Below, piece after piece: positions 55,805-64,000 of a stretch of DNA of 64,000 nucleotides. The stretch is from Candidatus Kryptonium thompsonii. Lineage in GTDB: Bacteria; Bacteroidota; Ignavibacteria; Kryptoniales; Kryptoniaceae. Each line of letters opens with the position of its first letter. The stretch's first letter is position 1. The stretch is taken from positions 1 through 64,000 of the forward strand of contig LDXX01000002.1 in assembly GCA_001442925.1 (NCBI GenBank), in the 5' to 3' direction. The translations under genes and the position numbers were made by a program. The notes under the pieces were generated by a model, which was not told the origin of the DNA, did no database searches, and saw only the letters and a program-made list of their open reading frames with translations.

Positions 55805-57271
55805 ATGTCCAAAACAAAATCAGTTTTGTTTTTATTTGGGCTCATTGGCATTTTAATCTACATTTCAACCACGGGATTTCAATGTGCAAGTCCTGAGGTT
55901 ACAGGGGCAAAGGTTTACATGCAGAGGCAGGATTGGGTAAATGCTGAAAAGCAGCTTTTGAAAGAAGTTGAGAATAATCCTAAAAATGATGAAGCTTGGT
56001 TTTTGCTTGGTTATGTTAGAGGTGAACAGAAGAATTATAAGGGAATGATCGAGGCGTTCAACAAGTCGCTTGAGGTTTCAAATCGATTTGAAAAAGATAT
56101 TAACAATTACAAGCTCAAATATTGGGTTGATAACTTTAACGCTGGTGTAGCTTATTTCACGAGGTTTAGCAATAATCGTGATTCAGTTGTTTACATTGAC
56201 AAGGCGATTGAGTCTTTTAAAACTTGCACCGAGATAATTCCTGACAGCGCAGCAGCTTACAAAAACCTTGCCTATAGTTATCTTGCGAAGGGAGATATTG
56301 ACCCAGCGGTTGATCCACTCAAGAAAGCGATTGAACTTTCCAATGGACAGGATGTTGATGCGATGAAGATGCTTGGAAAAATTTACTATGATTACGCTTC
56401 GCGTCATACATTTAAGTTTGAGGATCCCTCAAATAAGCGCGATATAAGGGTTGGGATGTCTAAAAGTGAAGTTCAGTCGAGTTTTGGGACACCTGATTCA
56501 GTTGTTAAGCCTAAAGTTCAGGAGCCAGTAAAAGGTAGGAAGCCGGTTAAACCAGCACCTCAGCAACCTCAGCCAGAGAAGTGGGTTTATTCAAAATATG
56601 GGCTGACAATTGAATTTGAAAATGAAGCCGTTAAAGCGATCTATTTCAAGGGAGAAAAGTATGAAAGTGGTGGAGTGACGGTTGCGCTTGATTCAACTGA
56701 GTTTTATGCAGCAAGAGAGTGGTATGATAAAGCAATTGAAGTTTTTAATAAGGTTAGAAATCTTACTCCTTCAGATGAGGAGACGCTCGCTTTCTTGTCA
56801 AATGCTTACATAAACGCCGGGCGTAGCGATGAAGCGCTTGAAGCTTTTCGTGCATCGGTTGAGGCTCAGCCAGGAAACAAATATTTCCATTACAATTATG
56901 GTGTCCTTCTTCTTAGAGCGGAGCAGTTTGAAGACGCTATAAGGGAATTCAAAGCTGCGGTTGATCTTGACCCGAATTATAAAGAGGCAGTTTATAACCT
57001 TGGGGCTGCTTATGTTAACTGGGGAGTTAAGTTAAAACAACAGGCGGAGGATCTTGCTTTAAGGCAGAATCTTGAAGAGCAAGCGAAATATGAAGCGATG
57101 TCAAAGGATAAATTTAGGCAGGCGCTTCCATATCTTGAAAGGTTGACTGAAATTGATCCTAATGATGTTTTCATTTGGGAGCTTATCGGGAAGATTTACG
57201 CAAACCTTGGAGAAGTTGAAAAAGCTGAACAGGCTTTTAAGAAAGCGGATGAGTTGAGGAGTAAACAATAG
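55805..57271 (+). CDS. TPR lipoprotein with an inserted BamE/SmpA-like domain
   Basis: 488 aa. Signal with cysteine C27 in TTGFQCASPE, an atypical lipobox (Gln before Cys). TPR units about 30-200 (AWFLLGYVRGEQKNYKGMIE), then residues 212-285 (IRVGMSKSEVQSSFGTPDSV, KWVYSKYGLTIEFENEAVKA), which match the SmpA/OmlA/BamE fold, then further TPRs about 305-485 (YFHYNYGVLLLRAEQFEDAI, ELIGKIYANLGEVEKAEQAF). A proline-rich loop interrupts the BamE-like part. It may be an assembly scaffold in the outer membrane. ATG 55805 has only a weak ribosome site. Confidence 0.8.
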   Translation: MSKTKSVLFLFGLIGILIYISTTGFQCASPEVTGAKVYMQRQDWVNAEKQLLKEVENNPKNDEAWFLLGYVRGEQKNYKGMIEAFNKSLEVSNRFEKDINNYKLKYWVDNFNAGVAYFTRFSNNRDSVVYIDKAIESFKTCTEIIPDSAAAYKNLAYSYLAKGDIDPAVDPLKKAIELSNGQDVDAMKMLGKIYYDYASRHTFKFEDPSNKRDIRVGMSKSEVQSSFGTPDSVVKPKVQEPVKGRKPVKPAPQQPQPEKWVYSKYGLTIEFENEAVKAIYFKGEKYESGGVTVALDSTEFYAAREWYDKAIEVFNKVRNLTPSDEETLAFLSNAYINAGRSDEALEAFRASVEAQPGNKYFHYNYGVLLLRAEQFEDAIREFKAAVDLDPNYKEAVYNLGAAYVNWGVKLKQQAEDLALRQNLEEQAKYEAMSKDKFRQALPYLERLTEIDPNDVFIWELIGKIYANLGEVEKAEQAFKKADELRSKQ

Positions 57272-57289
57272 TCGTTAAGTTTGCAAATT

Positions 57290-57325
57290 AAAGGGCAGGC
57301 AAAAATTTTGCCTGCCCTTTTTATT
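57290..57325 (+). terminator. Rho-independent terminator
   Basis: AAAGGGCAGGCAAAA pairs with TTTTGCCTGCCCTTT across a one-base loop, then TTATTT. Fifteen-pair stem 18 bases after the TPR gene. Confidence 0.88.
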
Positions 57326-57348
57326 TACAATAAACTGGGGTGATAAAA

Positions 57349-58491
57349 ATGGGATTCTCGACGGATGCAATTCATTTTGGGCAGAAGCCAGATAAAGAAT
57401 CTTTTTCGGTTATACCGCCAATTTATCTTGCAACAACTTATGCGAGAAAGTTTGAGGATAGGGATGCTCCGTATGTTTACTCGCGAACGCAAAATCCAAA
57501 TCGTAAAATGCTTGAAGAAAACATCGCAAGGCTTGAAAGCGGGAAATATGGATTCGCTTTTTCATCTGGGGTAGCCGCTGTGACAGCGGTTATGCAACTT
57601 TTGAAGCCGGGTGATCATGTTATAACGACAAAAAATATCTACGGTGGCACATTGAGGGTTTTTAAAGAGATGCAGAAATGGGGTATTAAATTTTCATTTG
57701 TTGATATTACTCAGGTTGAAAATGTCGCAAATGAGCTTAGAAGGGAAACGAAAATGATTTTTGCTGAGACGCCTTCAAATCCTTTCTTGTATATCACGGA
57801 TCTTCGAAAATTGGTTGAGATTCGGGATTCGTTTAATAGAGAAATTTTGATTGCGGTTGACAACACATTTATGACGCCGTATCTTCAAAGGCCCCTTGAG
57901 TTTGGATGTGATATAGTTATTCATAGTAGCACGAAATTTTTAAATGGTCATAGCGATGTCGTCGGTGGAATTGTTGTAACAAATAGAGATGAAATTCAAA
58001 AACCACTTTGGTATATTCAGAGGGCATTTGGAGCTGTTCCAAGTCCGTTTGACTGTTGGCTTCTTTTAAGATCTATAAAAACGCTTGCGGTTAGAATGAA
58101 TCAGCATTGTTTCAACGCTAAAAGGGTTGCCATTTTTCTCGCTTCTCATCCAAAGGTTAAGAGAGTTTTTTACCCTGGGCTTCCTTCGCATCCACAGTAT
58201 GAGCTTGCGCAATCGCAGATGAAGGACTTTGGCGGTATAGTTACAATTGAACTTGAATCGATCGAGGTTGTTAGGAAATTTCTTGGCCATTTGAAAATTT
58301 TCACACTTGCTGAGTCCCTTGGCGGGGTTGAGAGTTTAATAAATCACTCGTGGAGCATGAGCCATTCCTCAGTGCCTGAGGAGGAGAAAAGGGAGCTTGG
58401 TTTAACGGAGGGGGTTTTGAGACTTTCGGTTGGGATTGAAGATGTTGAAGATTTGCTTTTAGATCTTGAGCAAGCCCTTGATAAAGTTTGA
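57349..58491 (+). CDS. Trans-sulfuration PLP enzyme (cystathionine gamma-synthase/lyase or methionine gamma-lyase type)
   Basis: 380 aa from ATG 57349 with GGGGTGA before it (a GTG at 57340 is part of that site). Cys/Met metabolism PLP family: PPIYLATTYAR, YSRTQNPNRKMLEENIARLE, SSGVAAVTAVM, PLP lysine K196 in SSTKFLNGHSDVVGG, and GVESLINHSWSMSHSSVPEE. The family includes CGS, cystathionine lyases, methionine gamma-lyase and O-acetylhomoserine sulfhydrylases; sequence alone does not separate them here. Stands alone between a terminator and the aminopeptidase gene. Confidence 0.9.
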   Translation: MGFSTDAIHFGQKPDKESFSVIPPIYLATTYARKFEDRDAPYVYSRTQNPNRKMLEENIARLESGKYGFAFSSGVAAVTAVMQLLKPGDHVITTKNIYGGTLRVFKEMQKWGIKFSFVDITQVENVANELRRETKMIFAETPSNPFLYITDLRKLVEIRDSFNREILIAVDNTFMTPYLQRPLEFGCDIVIHSSTKFLNGHSDVVGGIVVTNRDEIQKPLWYIQRAFGAVPSPFDCWLLLRSIKTLAVRMNQHCFNAKRVAIFLASHPKVKRVFYPGLPSHPQYELAQSQMKDFGGIVTIELESIEVVRKFLGHLKIFTLAESLGGVESLINHSWSMSHSSVPEEEKRELGLTEGVLRLSVGIEDVEDLLLDLEQALDKV

Positions 58492-58546
58492 AACTATATC
58501 GTTTTTCATTCCGTCCAAATTTACAAAAAAATTTTAAGGTTGGAGA

Positions 58547-61039
58547 ATGAAAAAATTTAAGATTTTTGTTTCACTGGTTTTAATCTTTGCTTTGTTTTTC
58601 AATCTATCCCTTGCACAACGACCGAGAATTTACTACAAATCGCCGACACCACCGCCTGAACATCCAACAAGGGAAAGAACTTATGACGTTATCCATATAA
58701 AAATTGAGGTTAAACTTGATGAAAAACAGAAAACAGTTGATGGAAAAGTCACCACAAAATTTGTCCCGCTTCGTCCCGATTTTAAAGTTTTTGAGCTTGA
58801 TGCGGCTGAGATGAAAATTGGAAAAGTTTATTTTGTTAATGGTAAGCCTTTAAACTTTGATTTTGATTCACTTGCTCAGAAGTTAAAAATTTACCTTGAT
58901 CGTGCCTATTCATTTAGAGATACACTCTCGGTTGTTGTTGAATATTTTGTTTCAAATCCACGAAAGGGATTATACTTCATCCAGCCTGATTCGGCTTATC
59001 CTGACAAGCCTTATCAAATTTGGTCTCAAGGTCAGCCTGAGGATAATCACTATTGGTTCCCGTGTTATGACTTCCCAAATGATAAAGCTACAAGCGAAGT
59101 TATTGCGACTGTAAATAAAAATTTCGTAGTAATTTCAAATGGTAAACTTCTTTCCGTTAAAGAGGATAGAAAGCGAGGTTTGAAAACATATCACTGGTTT
59201 ATGGATAAACCCCATTCGAGCTATTTAATTTCAATTGTTGCTGGTGAATATGTAAAGCTTCAGGATTATTACCTTGATATTCCCCTTGAGTATTATGTTT
59301 ATAAAACAAACGCAAAGTATGCTAAACTTTCGTTTGAGAAAACACCTGAGATAATGAAGTTCTTTTCCGAAAAGATCGGTTATAAATATCCGTATAACAA
59401 GTACGCCCAGACGATAGTAGAAGATTTTATCTACGGTGGGATGGAAAATATAACTGCGACGACGCTGACAAGCACAACGATTCATGATGAAAGAGCACAT
59501 CTTGATGTTTCAAGCGATGGGCTTGTCGCTCATGAGATGGCTCATCAATGGTGGGGGGACCTTTTGACTTGTAGAAGTTGGGAACATGCGTGGTTGAACG
59601 AAGGGTTTGCGACTTATTTCACTGCGCTTTACTTTGAATATGCACGGGGGAAGGATGAGTTTCAATATAGCGTTTACAACATGCAAAGGACAGCAAAATT
59701 TGCCGATATGAGCGATAAAAAGCCAACAGTGTGGAATAGATACTTTGATCCAACAGATCTTTTTGGACCCCACATATATCAACGAGGTGGAGCAATTCTA
59801 AATATGATAAGGTTTATTCTGGGGGACGAACTTTTCTGGAAGGCAATAAATTATTATGCGAGAAAGTATGAATATCAAAATGTTGAAACAAACGATTTTA
59901 AAATAGCAATTGAAGAGGCTACGGGATATAATTTGAAATGGTTTTTTGATCAATGGCTTTATAAAGCTGGATATCCAATTTTTGAGGTAAGTTATGTTTA
60001 CAATGATACGACGAAAACTCTCAGATTAACGGTTGAGCAAATTCAAGTTGCTGATTCGCTTACCCCTGAAGTTTTCAAGACACCCGTTGATGTTGAGATA
60101 ACGACAAAGGAGAGCAGTAAAACTTATAGAATTTTTATCAGTGAGCGAAAACAGACTTTTGATTTCAGTGTTAATAGTAAACCTTTGATGGTGATATTTG
60201 ACAAGGGGAATTGGATTTTGAAAGATTTATTTTTTGAAAAGTCAAAGGATGAGTTAATTTATCAAGCGTTAAATGCCAGCGAGATGATCGATAGATTATG
60301 GGCTGTTCAGGAACTTGGGAGGATGGTGGATAAGAAGGATGTTGTCGATGTGATGATGAAACTCATTAAGAGCGGTGAATTTTATGCGGTGAGGCAGGAA
60401 GCGATAAATAATCTTGGGAAATTAAAAGATGAAAGCACGGCGAGATTTTTGATAGATGTGTTTAAAAATGAGCAGGATTCAAAGGTTAGGAGAAGTATAG
60501 TTGAAGCTTTGAAAGAGTTTAAATTTGATTTCGTTGCGAAATTTTTGGCGGAAGTTATAGAAAATGATAAAAGTTATTATGTCATCGCTTCAGCCGTTAA
60601 TTCGCTTGCATTGATCGACTCCGTAAATAGAATGAGCGTTATAAAAAATGCACTTGCGATGGATTCTCATCAGGAAATAATCAGGACGACCGCATTGAGA
60701 CGGTTAAGTGATTTTAAAAACACCAAGTATGAAAAGGAAGCGATTGATATACTTAAGAAATATTCGGTTCGTGGCAACCATCCTTCGGTTAGAATAACTG
60801 CGATTTCAACTCTTTCAATTTTTGCTGATAAGGAACCGAGCATAAAAGATTTTATCTTCGGTATGGTGAATACGCCTGAATTTTTCGTTAGGATGGTGAT
60901 TTACAATGTTCTTGGAGATATAGGTGATCAAGAAGTTCTGAATTATTTGAAACTTGCAGAAAAGAAGGAGTTAGATGGTAGAATGCTTCAAGCCATTTGG
61001 GATGCTATCGCAAGGTTGGAGCGAAAGTTGAAGGGGTAG
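58547..61039 (+). CDS. Exported M1-family zinc aminopeptidase with HEAT-like C-terminus
   Basis: 830 aa. Signal peptide about 1-23 (LSLAQR). M1 N-terminal beta domain, exopeptidase motif GGMEN (residues 297-301), zinc site HEMAHQWWG with H329, E330, H333, and third ligand E352 in WLNEGFATYF. Residues about 580-830 are alpha-helical repeats (AVRQEAINNLGKLKDESTAR), as in HEAT/ARM domains of M1 enzymes. Removes N-terminal residues from peptides in the periplasm or at the surface. No T9SS tail. ATG follows AAGGTTGGAGA. Confidence 0.92.
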   Translation: MKKFKIFVSLVLIFALFFNLSLAQRPRIYYKSPTPPPEHPTRERTYDVIHIKIEVKLDEKQKTVDGKVTTKFVPLRPDFKVFELDAAEMKIGKVYFVNGKPLNFDFDSLAQKLKIYLDRAYSFRDTLSVVVEYFVSNPRKGLYFIQPDSAYPDKPYQIWSQGQPEDNHYWFPCYDFPNDKATSEVIATVNKNFVVISNGKLLSVKEDRKRGLKTYHWFMDKPHSSYLISIVAGEYVKLQDYYLDIPLEYYVYKTNAKYAKLSFEKTPEIMKFFSEKIGYKYPYNKYAQTIVEDFIYGGMENITATTLTSTTIHDERAHLDVSSDGLVAHEMAHQWWGDLLTCRSWEHAWLNEGFATYFTALYFEYARGKDEFQYSVYNMQRTAKFADMSDKKPTVWNRYFDPTDLFGPHIYQRGGAILNMIRFILGDELFWKAINYYARKYEYQNVETNDFKIAIEEATGYNLKWFFDQWLYKAGYPIFEVSYVYNDTTKTLRLTVEQIQVADSLTPEVFKTPVDVEITTKESSKTYRIFISERKQTFDFSVNSKPLMVIFDKGNWILKDLFFEKSKDELIYQALNASEMIDRLWAVQELGRMVDKKDVVDVMMKLIKSGEFYAVRQEAINNLGKLKDESTARFLIDVFKNEQDSKVRRSIVEALKEFKFDFVAKFLAEVIENDKSYYVIASAVNSLALIDSVNRMSVIKNALAMDSHQEIIRTTALRRLSDFKNTKYEKEAIDILKKYSVRGNHPSVRITAISTLSIFADKEPSIKDFIFGMVNTPEFFVRMVIYNVLGDIGDQEVLNYLKLAEKKELDGRMLQAIWDAIARLERKLKG

Positions 61040-61049
61040 TATTTGAAAT

Positions 61050-61078
61050 TTGATTGGAAGTTATAGATTTTTTATCTT
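61050..61078 (+). promoter_or_regulatory. Sigma70-like promoter
   Basis: TTGATT at 61050-61055, 17-base spacer, TATCTT at 61073-61078, 30 bases before the start codon at 61109. Confidence 0.55.
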
Positions 61079-61108
61079 TACGAGTGAGAAAATAATTATT
61101 GCTAATTT

Positions 61109-62458
61109 ATGCCCAAGATCGAAAAAGGGTTCAAAATAACATCGGCGGTTAAGAAAGAGATAGAGCAAATTGTTGACGAAAAGCTCTCAGCAAATTATGC
61201 AACCAAGGCTGATGTCGATGATCTGAAACAGGTGGTTAAGTTGCTCGTTGAAGCGCAGAAGGAATTGACAGTAAAAGTATCAGAGCTTGCAGAGGCTCAG
61301 AGAAAGACAGAGGAGAGACTTAATTCACTTGCTCAAAGGGTTGAGGAACTCGCCGAGGCTCAGAAGAGAACGGAGGAGAGGCTTAATGCCCTTGCTCAGA
61401 GGGTTGAAGAACTCACAGTGGCGCAAAGGAGGACTGAGGAAAGGCTTAATTCACTTGCTCAGAGGATTGAAGAACTCGCAGAAGCACAGAGGAAGACGGA
61501 GGAAAGGTTAGATGCATTTGAGAAGACGACCGAGGAGAACTTTAGGAAAGTGTGGGAGGCTATAAATCAGCTTGCTGAAGCACAGAGAAAGACGGAAGCA
61601 AGGGTTAATGAACTTGCTGAAGCCCAGAAGAGGACAGAGGAGAGGTTAAATGCATTTGAGAAGGCGACTGAGGAAAACTTCAAAAGAGTATGGGAGGCTA
61701 TAAATCAGTTCGCTGAGGCGCAGAGGAGAACCGAGGAAAGACTCAATGCTCTTGCTCAAAGGGTTGAGGAACTTGCTGAAGCACAGAGAAAGACGGAAGC
61801 AAGAGTTAATGAGCTTGCTGAGGCCCAGAGGAGGACGGAGGAGAGGTTAGATGCGTTTGAGAAGGCGACTGAGGAAAATTTCAAAAGAGTATGGGAGGCT
61901 ATAAATCAACTTGCCGAGGCGCAGAGGAGGACGGAAGAAAGGGTTAATGAGCTTGCTGAAGCACAGAAAAGGACGGAGGAAAGACTTGAATCTCTTGCTA
62001 AGAGAGTTGAGCAATTAACGGAAGAAGTTAGGGCGATCGTTGGCGAGATTAGAGATCTTAAAAAGAGATTTGGCGATTTATCCGATGCAGTTGGTTTCGG
62101 TCTTGAAGATAGAGCATTTAAGTCCTTGCCAAAGCTTTTAAAAAGAGATTATGGTATTGAGGTGGAAGGGAGACTGTTAAGAAGATTTGTTAAAGATGCT
62201 AAAGGAAGAGATATTGAGGTTAACATATTTGGTAAGGGTACAAAAGATGGTGTTCAAATTACAATAATTGGTGAGTGCAAGAGCCAGCTGTCTAAGAATA
62301 ATGTCATAAGTTTTATAGAAGATAGATTGGCAAGATTTGAAGGCGTCTATGAGAATATATTCCCCGTAATAGTAACCTATATGATAAGTGAGCCTGATGT
62401 CGAAGATTTCGTCAGGGAAAAGGGAATTGCGCTTTATTACTCTTACGATTTCGATTAA
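61109..62458 (+). CDS. DUF3782-like coiled-coil protein with PD-(D/E)XK-type C-terminus
   Basis: 449 aa, no signal peptide. N-terminal helical part 1-50 ([20 protein letters not shown]), then about 280 residues of near-perfect 21-residue (three-heptad) repeats such as [20 protein letters not shown], then a globular domain about 335-449. The latter has D368 in [10 protein letters not shown] and E389-x-K391 in IIGECKSQ, which fits a PD-(D/E)XK nuclease core. This is the layout of DUF3782 proteins common in thermophiles. Function unproven; a dimeric or trimeric nuclease on a long coiled coil is inferred. Convergent with the Crp/Fnr gene, overlapping by four bases. Confidence 0.8.
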   Translation: MPKIEKGFKITSAVKKEIEQIVDEKLSANYATKADVDDLKQVVKLLVEAQKELTVKVSELAEAQRKTEERLNSLAQRVEELAEAQKRTEERLNALAQRVEELTVAQRRTEERLNSLAQRIEELAEAQRKTEERLDAFEKTTEENFRKVWEAINQLAEAQRKTEARVNELAEAQKRTEERLNAFEKATEENFKRVWEAINQFAEAQRRTEERLNALAQRVEELAEAQRKTEARVNELAEAQRRTEERLDAFEKATEENFKRVWEAINQLAEAQRRTEERVNELAEAQKRTEERLESLAKRVEQLTEEVRAIVGEIRDLKKRFGDLSDAVGFGLEDRAFKSLPKLLKRDYGIEVEGRLLRRFVKDAKGRDIEVNIFGKGTKDGVQITIIGECKSQLSKNNVISFIEDRLARFEGVYENIFPVIVTYMISEPDVEDFVREKGIALYYSYDFD

Positions 62459-63138
62459 CCACAAATTTGTTTAAGTTTTTCAGGTTTTTTGATAATTATC
62501 TTTTTGCCTTGAATTTCGATCAAATCCTCGTCCTGAAGCTTCCTCAAAGCTCGTGAAATTGTCTCCGATATTGTCCCAAGGTATGTTGCAAGCATAGATC
62601 TTGAGAGATTTAAATTTATCTCATTTTTACCAGAGTTTTTATATTTATTGTAAAGATATTCAGCCAACCGTGTGACCACATCTTTAAGAGTTAAATTTTC
62701 AATTTGCTGATTTAAGCTCATCAATCTTTCTGCAAACCCATGTAACATCTTAAGGCATATTTTGGAGTTCTCGTTTATTATTCTCAAAAATTCTTCCTTA
62801 GGGATAAAAATAAGAACGGAATTTTCTATCGCCTGAGCATTCGCAGGGTAGATATTTCCTTCTTCTCTATCACTTATAAACATCGGTATCTCAGCAAATG
62901 AGTTAAACGGCTCAATTATATGTAAAGTTATCTCTCTACCATCAGGGTTTGATTTATAAACTCTCACAGCACCTTTCACGACTATGTAAAATCCATAGTA
63001 GACATCACCCTCAAGAAAAATAATATCCCCTTTTTTAAAATTCATCAGCTTGGATATTTTCATGAATTTCCTTAATTCATCTGTGCTAAGTTCTGAAAAG
63101 AAGGGTATATCTCTTATCATTTCAGGGTTTTCAATCAT
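62455..63138 (-). CDS. Crp/Fnr-family transcriptional regulator
   Basis: 227 aa. Cyclic-nucleotide-binding fold about 15-135 ([20 protein letters not shown]), dimer helix about 135-165, and winged helix about 170-225 ([20 protein letters not shown]). There is no N-terminal cysteine cluster (it starts [14 protein letters not shown]), so it is not an oxygen-sensing Fnr of the iron-sulfur type. Downstream of an NnrS-like gene on the same strand, it could be a DNR/NnrR-like nitric-oxide regulator; that is inference. Promoter at 63174-63203. Confidence 0.85.
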   Translation of the reverse strand: MIENPEMIRDIPFFSELSTDELRKFMKISKLMNFKKGDIIFLEGDVYYGFYIVVKGAVRVYKSNPDGREITLHIIEPFNSFAEIPMFISDREEGNIYPANAQAIENSVLIFIPKEEFLRIINENSKICLKMLHGFAERLMSLNQQIENLTLKDVVTRLAEYLYNKYKNSGKNEINLNLSRSMLATYLGTISETISRALRKLQDEDLIEIQGKKIIIKKPEKLKQICG

Positions 63139-63173
63139 CGCATGAGAAAATTTTGATTTTCATACTCACTTTA

Positions 63174-63203
63174 AATATATGTATGCGCTTTTTAATTTTT
63201 CAA
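63174..63203 (-). promoter_or_regulatory. Sigma70-like promoter of the Crp/Fnr gene
   Basis: Minus strand: TTGAAA (63203-63198), 18-base spacer, TATATT (63179-63174), 35 bases before the start codon. Confidence 0.5.
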
Positions 63204-63249
63204 ATTGGAATGCTTATATATTGATTGTGTGAATGCTATGGGTGGGGGA

Positions 63250-64000
63250 TTATCTCATTTTGAAGGTCTTTCGCAGATTTATGAAGAGAAGAACTAATGA
63301 AAGAATCGCAATAAATCCAGAAGTTCCAAAAAGATAAAGCATAAATTGAGCGAGGGTTTGCATTGGACCAGATAAATATAGTGGAATAAGCATTGGTATA
63401 ACCCTAAATGAAACGGCGATATTTCCGAAGATGAATGTAAGAAAAACAATTTTTGTACTTGCAATTTTGCTTTTGTGCATAAAACCTGGTAGCATCCGTT
63501 GAGCCATGCCAAGTATCAACAACGAAATAAAGCCAGCAAGAAACGAATGTCTCACAGGATCAACTCCGTAATGAACCGATAGACCAAGTAATAAAATTAA
63601 CCTTGCAAGCATATCAAGAAATAAACTGATCACGAGCCATAAATAAGCGGAATAAATTAAAAGTTCAAACTTGCCAAATTCACCATAATCTGAATAACCC
63701 TTTCTTGGCTTTTTACCTACACTTGGTTCTTCAACCCTATCCCTTCTCCAAAATGGTGATTTAGCGAGAGCTTTGTCCGGTAAAAAAATTCGTTGAATTA
63801 TCCCCGATGAAAACAACAGCGATATGATTGTAAGATCGATGAGCAATGCAGTTAAATTTAAATCGATGTTTATCAATTGAATTGGGGCTGAGATAAATTC
63901 ATGGAGTATGGCGATCGCAAGATAGAAATAACCAATGTATTTGATAGATTTTGTCGGTGGTTTCAAGTGAATGTAAAGTGGGAAGTTTAAAATTGAAAGG
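63250..64000 (-). CDS. NnrS-like membrane protein (N-terminus beyond the window)
   Basis: At least 249 aa. The frame has a TTG at 63966 but stays open to the right edge (coding IHLKPPTKSIKYIGYF), so the start is outside the window. About six membrane helices are visible. GVDPVRHSFLAGFISLLILG followed by MAQRMLPGFMHK is the NnrS signature, with the conserved histidine and arginine of this heme-copper membrane family linked to nitric oxide stress. Ends KTFKMR at 63250; the Crp/Fnr regulator follows 110 bases later with its own promoter. Confidence 0.8.
   Translation of the reverse strand, partial: LSILNFPLYIHLKPPTKSIKYIGYFYLAIAILHEFISAPIQLINIDLNLTALLIDLTIISLLFSSGIIQRIFLPDKALAKSPFWRRDRVEEPSVGKKPRKGYSDYGEFGKFELLIYSAYLWLVISLFLDMLARLILLLGLSVHYGVDPVRHSFLAGFISLLILGMAQRMLPGFMHKSKIASTKIVFLTFIFGNIAVSFRVIPMLIPLYLSGPMQTLAQFMLYLFGTSGFIAILSLVLLFINLRKTFKMR

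Noticed and set aside
61287-61511. 74-codon frame inside the coiled-coil gene
   Set aside because: It is the second frame of the 21-residue repeats; arginine-rich and without its own ribosome site.

Overview
The window looks like a chromosome segment of a thermophilic, AT-rich member of the FCB group (Bacteroidetes/Chlorobi/Ignavibacteria side), most like Candidatus Kryptonia or a relative. The grounds are: many exported proteins ending in a type IX secretion (T9SS) type-A sorting domain with the NYPNPFNP signature, many PD40/propeller lipoproteins, a SusC-like TonB receptor, a DUF3782-type coiled-coil protein, an AmrS radical-SAM gene, and the order tRNA-rpmG-tRNA-secE-nusG-rplKAJL-rpoBC. 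The taxon is inferred from protein families; no 16S rRNA gene is present.

Bases 1-24,100 are an accessory region of secreted proteins and debris. Intact genes encode an M4/M36-type metalloprotease, a subtilase, an SBBP propeller protein with BACON-like repeats, a caspase-PEGA-propeller membrane protein and several propeller lipoproteins. Between them lie broken genes, orphan T9SS tails, two families of dispersed palindromes, a segment duplicated between 3.8-5.1 kb and 19.4-21.6 kb, and a decayed CRISPR array (8,077-8,242; three 30-nt repeats, two 38-nt spacers) with no cas genes nearby. Further solo CRISPR-like repeats lie just upstream of two genes of foreign composition (8,395 and 10,696). 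A tyrosine-recombinase remnant and a frameshifted cytochrome c close the region.

Bases 24,100-33,830 hold a small hypothetical protein, a barrel protein, a secernin-like hydrolase, a DJ-1/PfpI protein, then a tightly packed run: AmrS, TonB receptor, cysteine desulfurase, an exported protein and a lipoprotein.

Bases 33,870-48,200 are the core information-processing block: tRNA-Thr, -Tyr, -Gly, -Thr, rpmG, tRNA-Trp, secE, nusG, rplK, rplA, rplJ, rplL, rpoB, rpoC, a terminator, then topA. The tuf gene often found between tRNA-Thr and rpmG is absent.

Bases 48,200-64,000 hold envelope and signalling genes: two lipoproteins (one CpoB-like), tRNA-Ser, a dockerin-like T9SS protein, secG, a hybrid histidine kinase, a TPR lipoprotein with an inserted BamE-like domain, a trans-sulfuration PLP enzyme, an M1 aminopeptidase, a coiled-coil PD-(D/E)XK-like protein, and a Crp/Fnr regulator downstream of an NnrS-like gene that leaves the window.

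Many transcription units start with a sigma70-like promoter: TTGACA or a variant, a 17-nt spacer, then TATATT or a variant. This allows promoter calls across the window and also shows promoters in the gene-poor CRISPR-remnant region.
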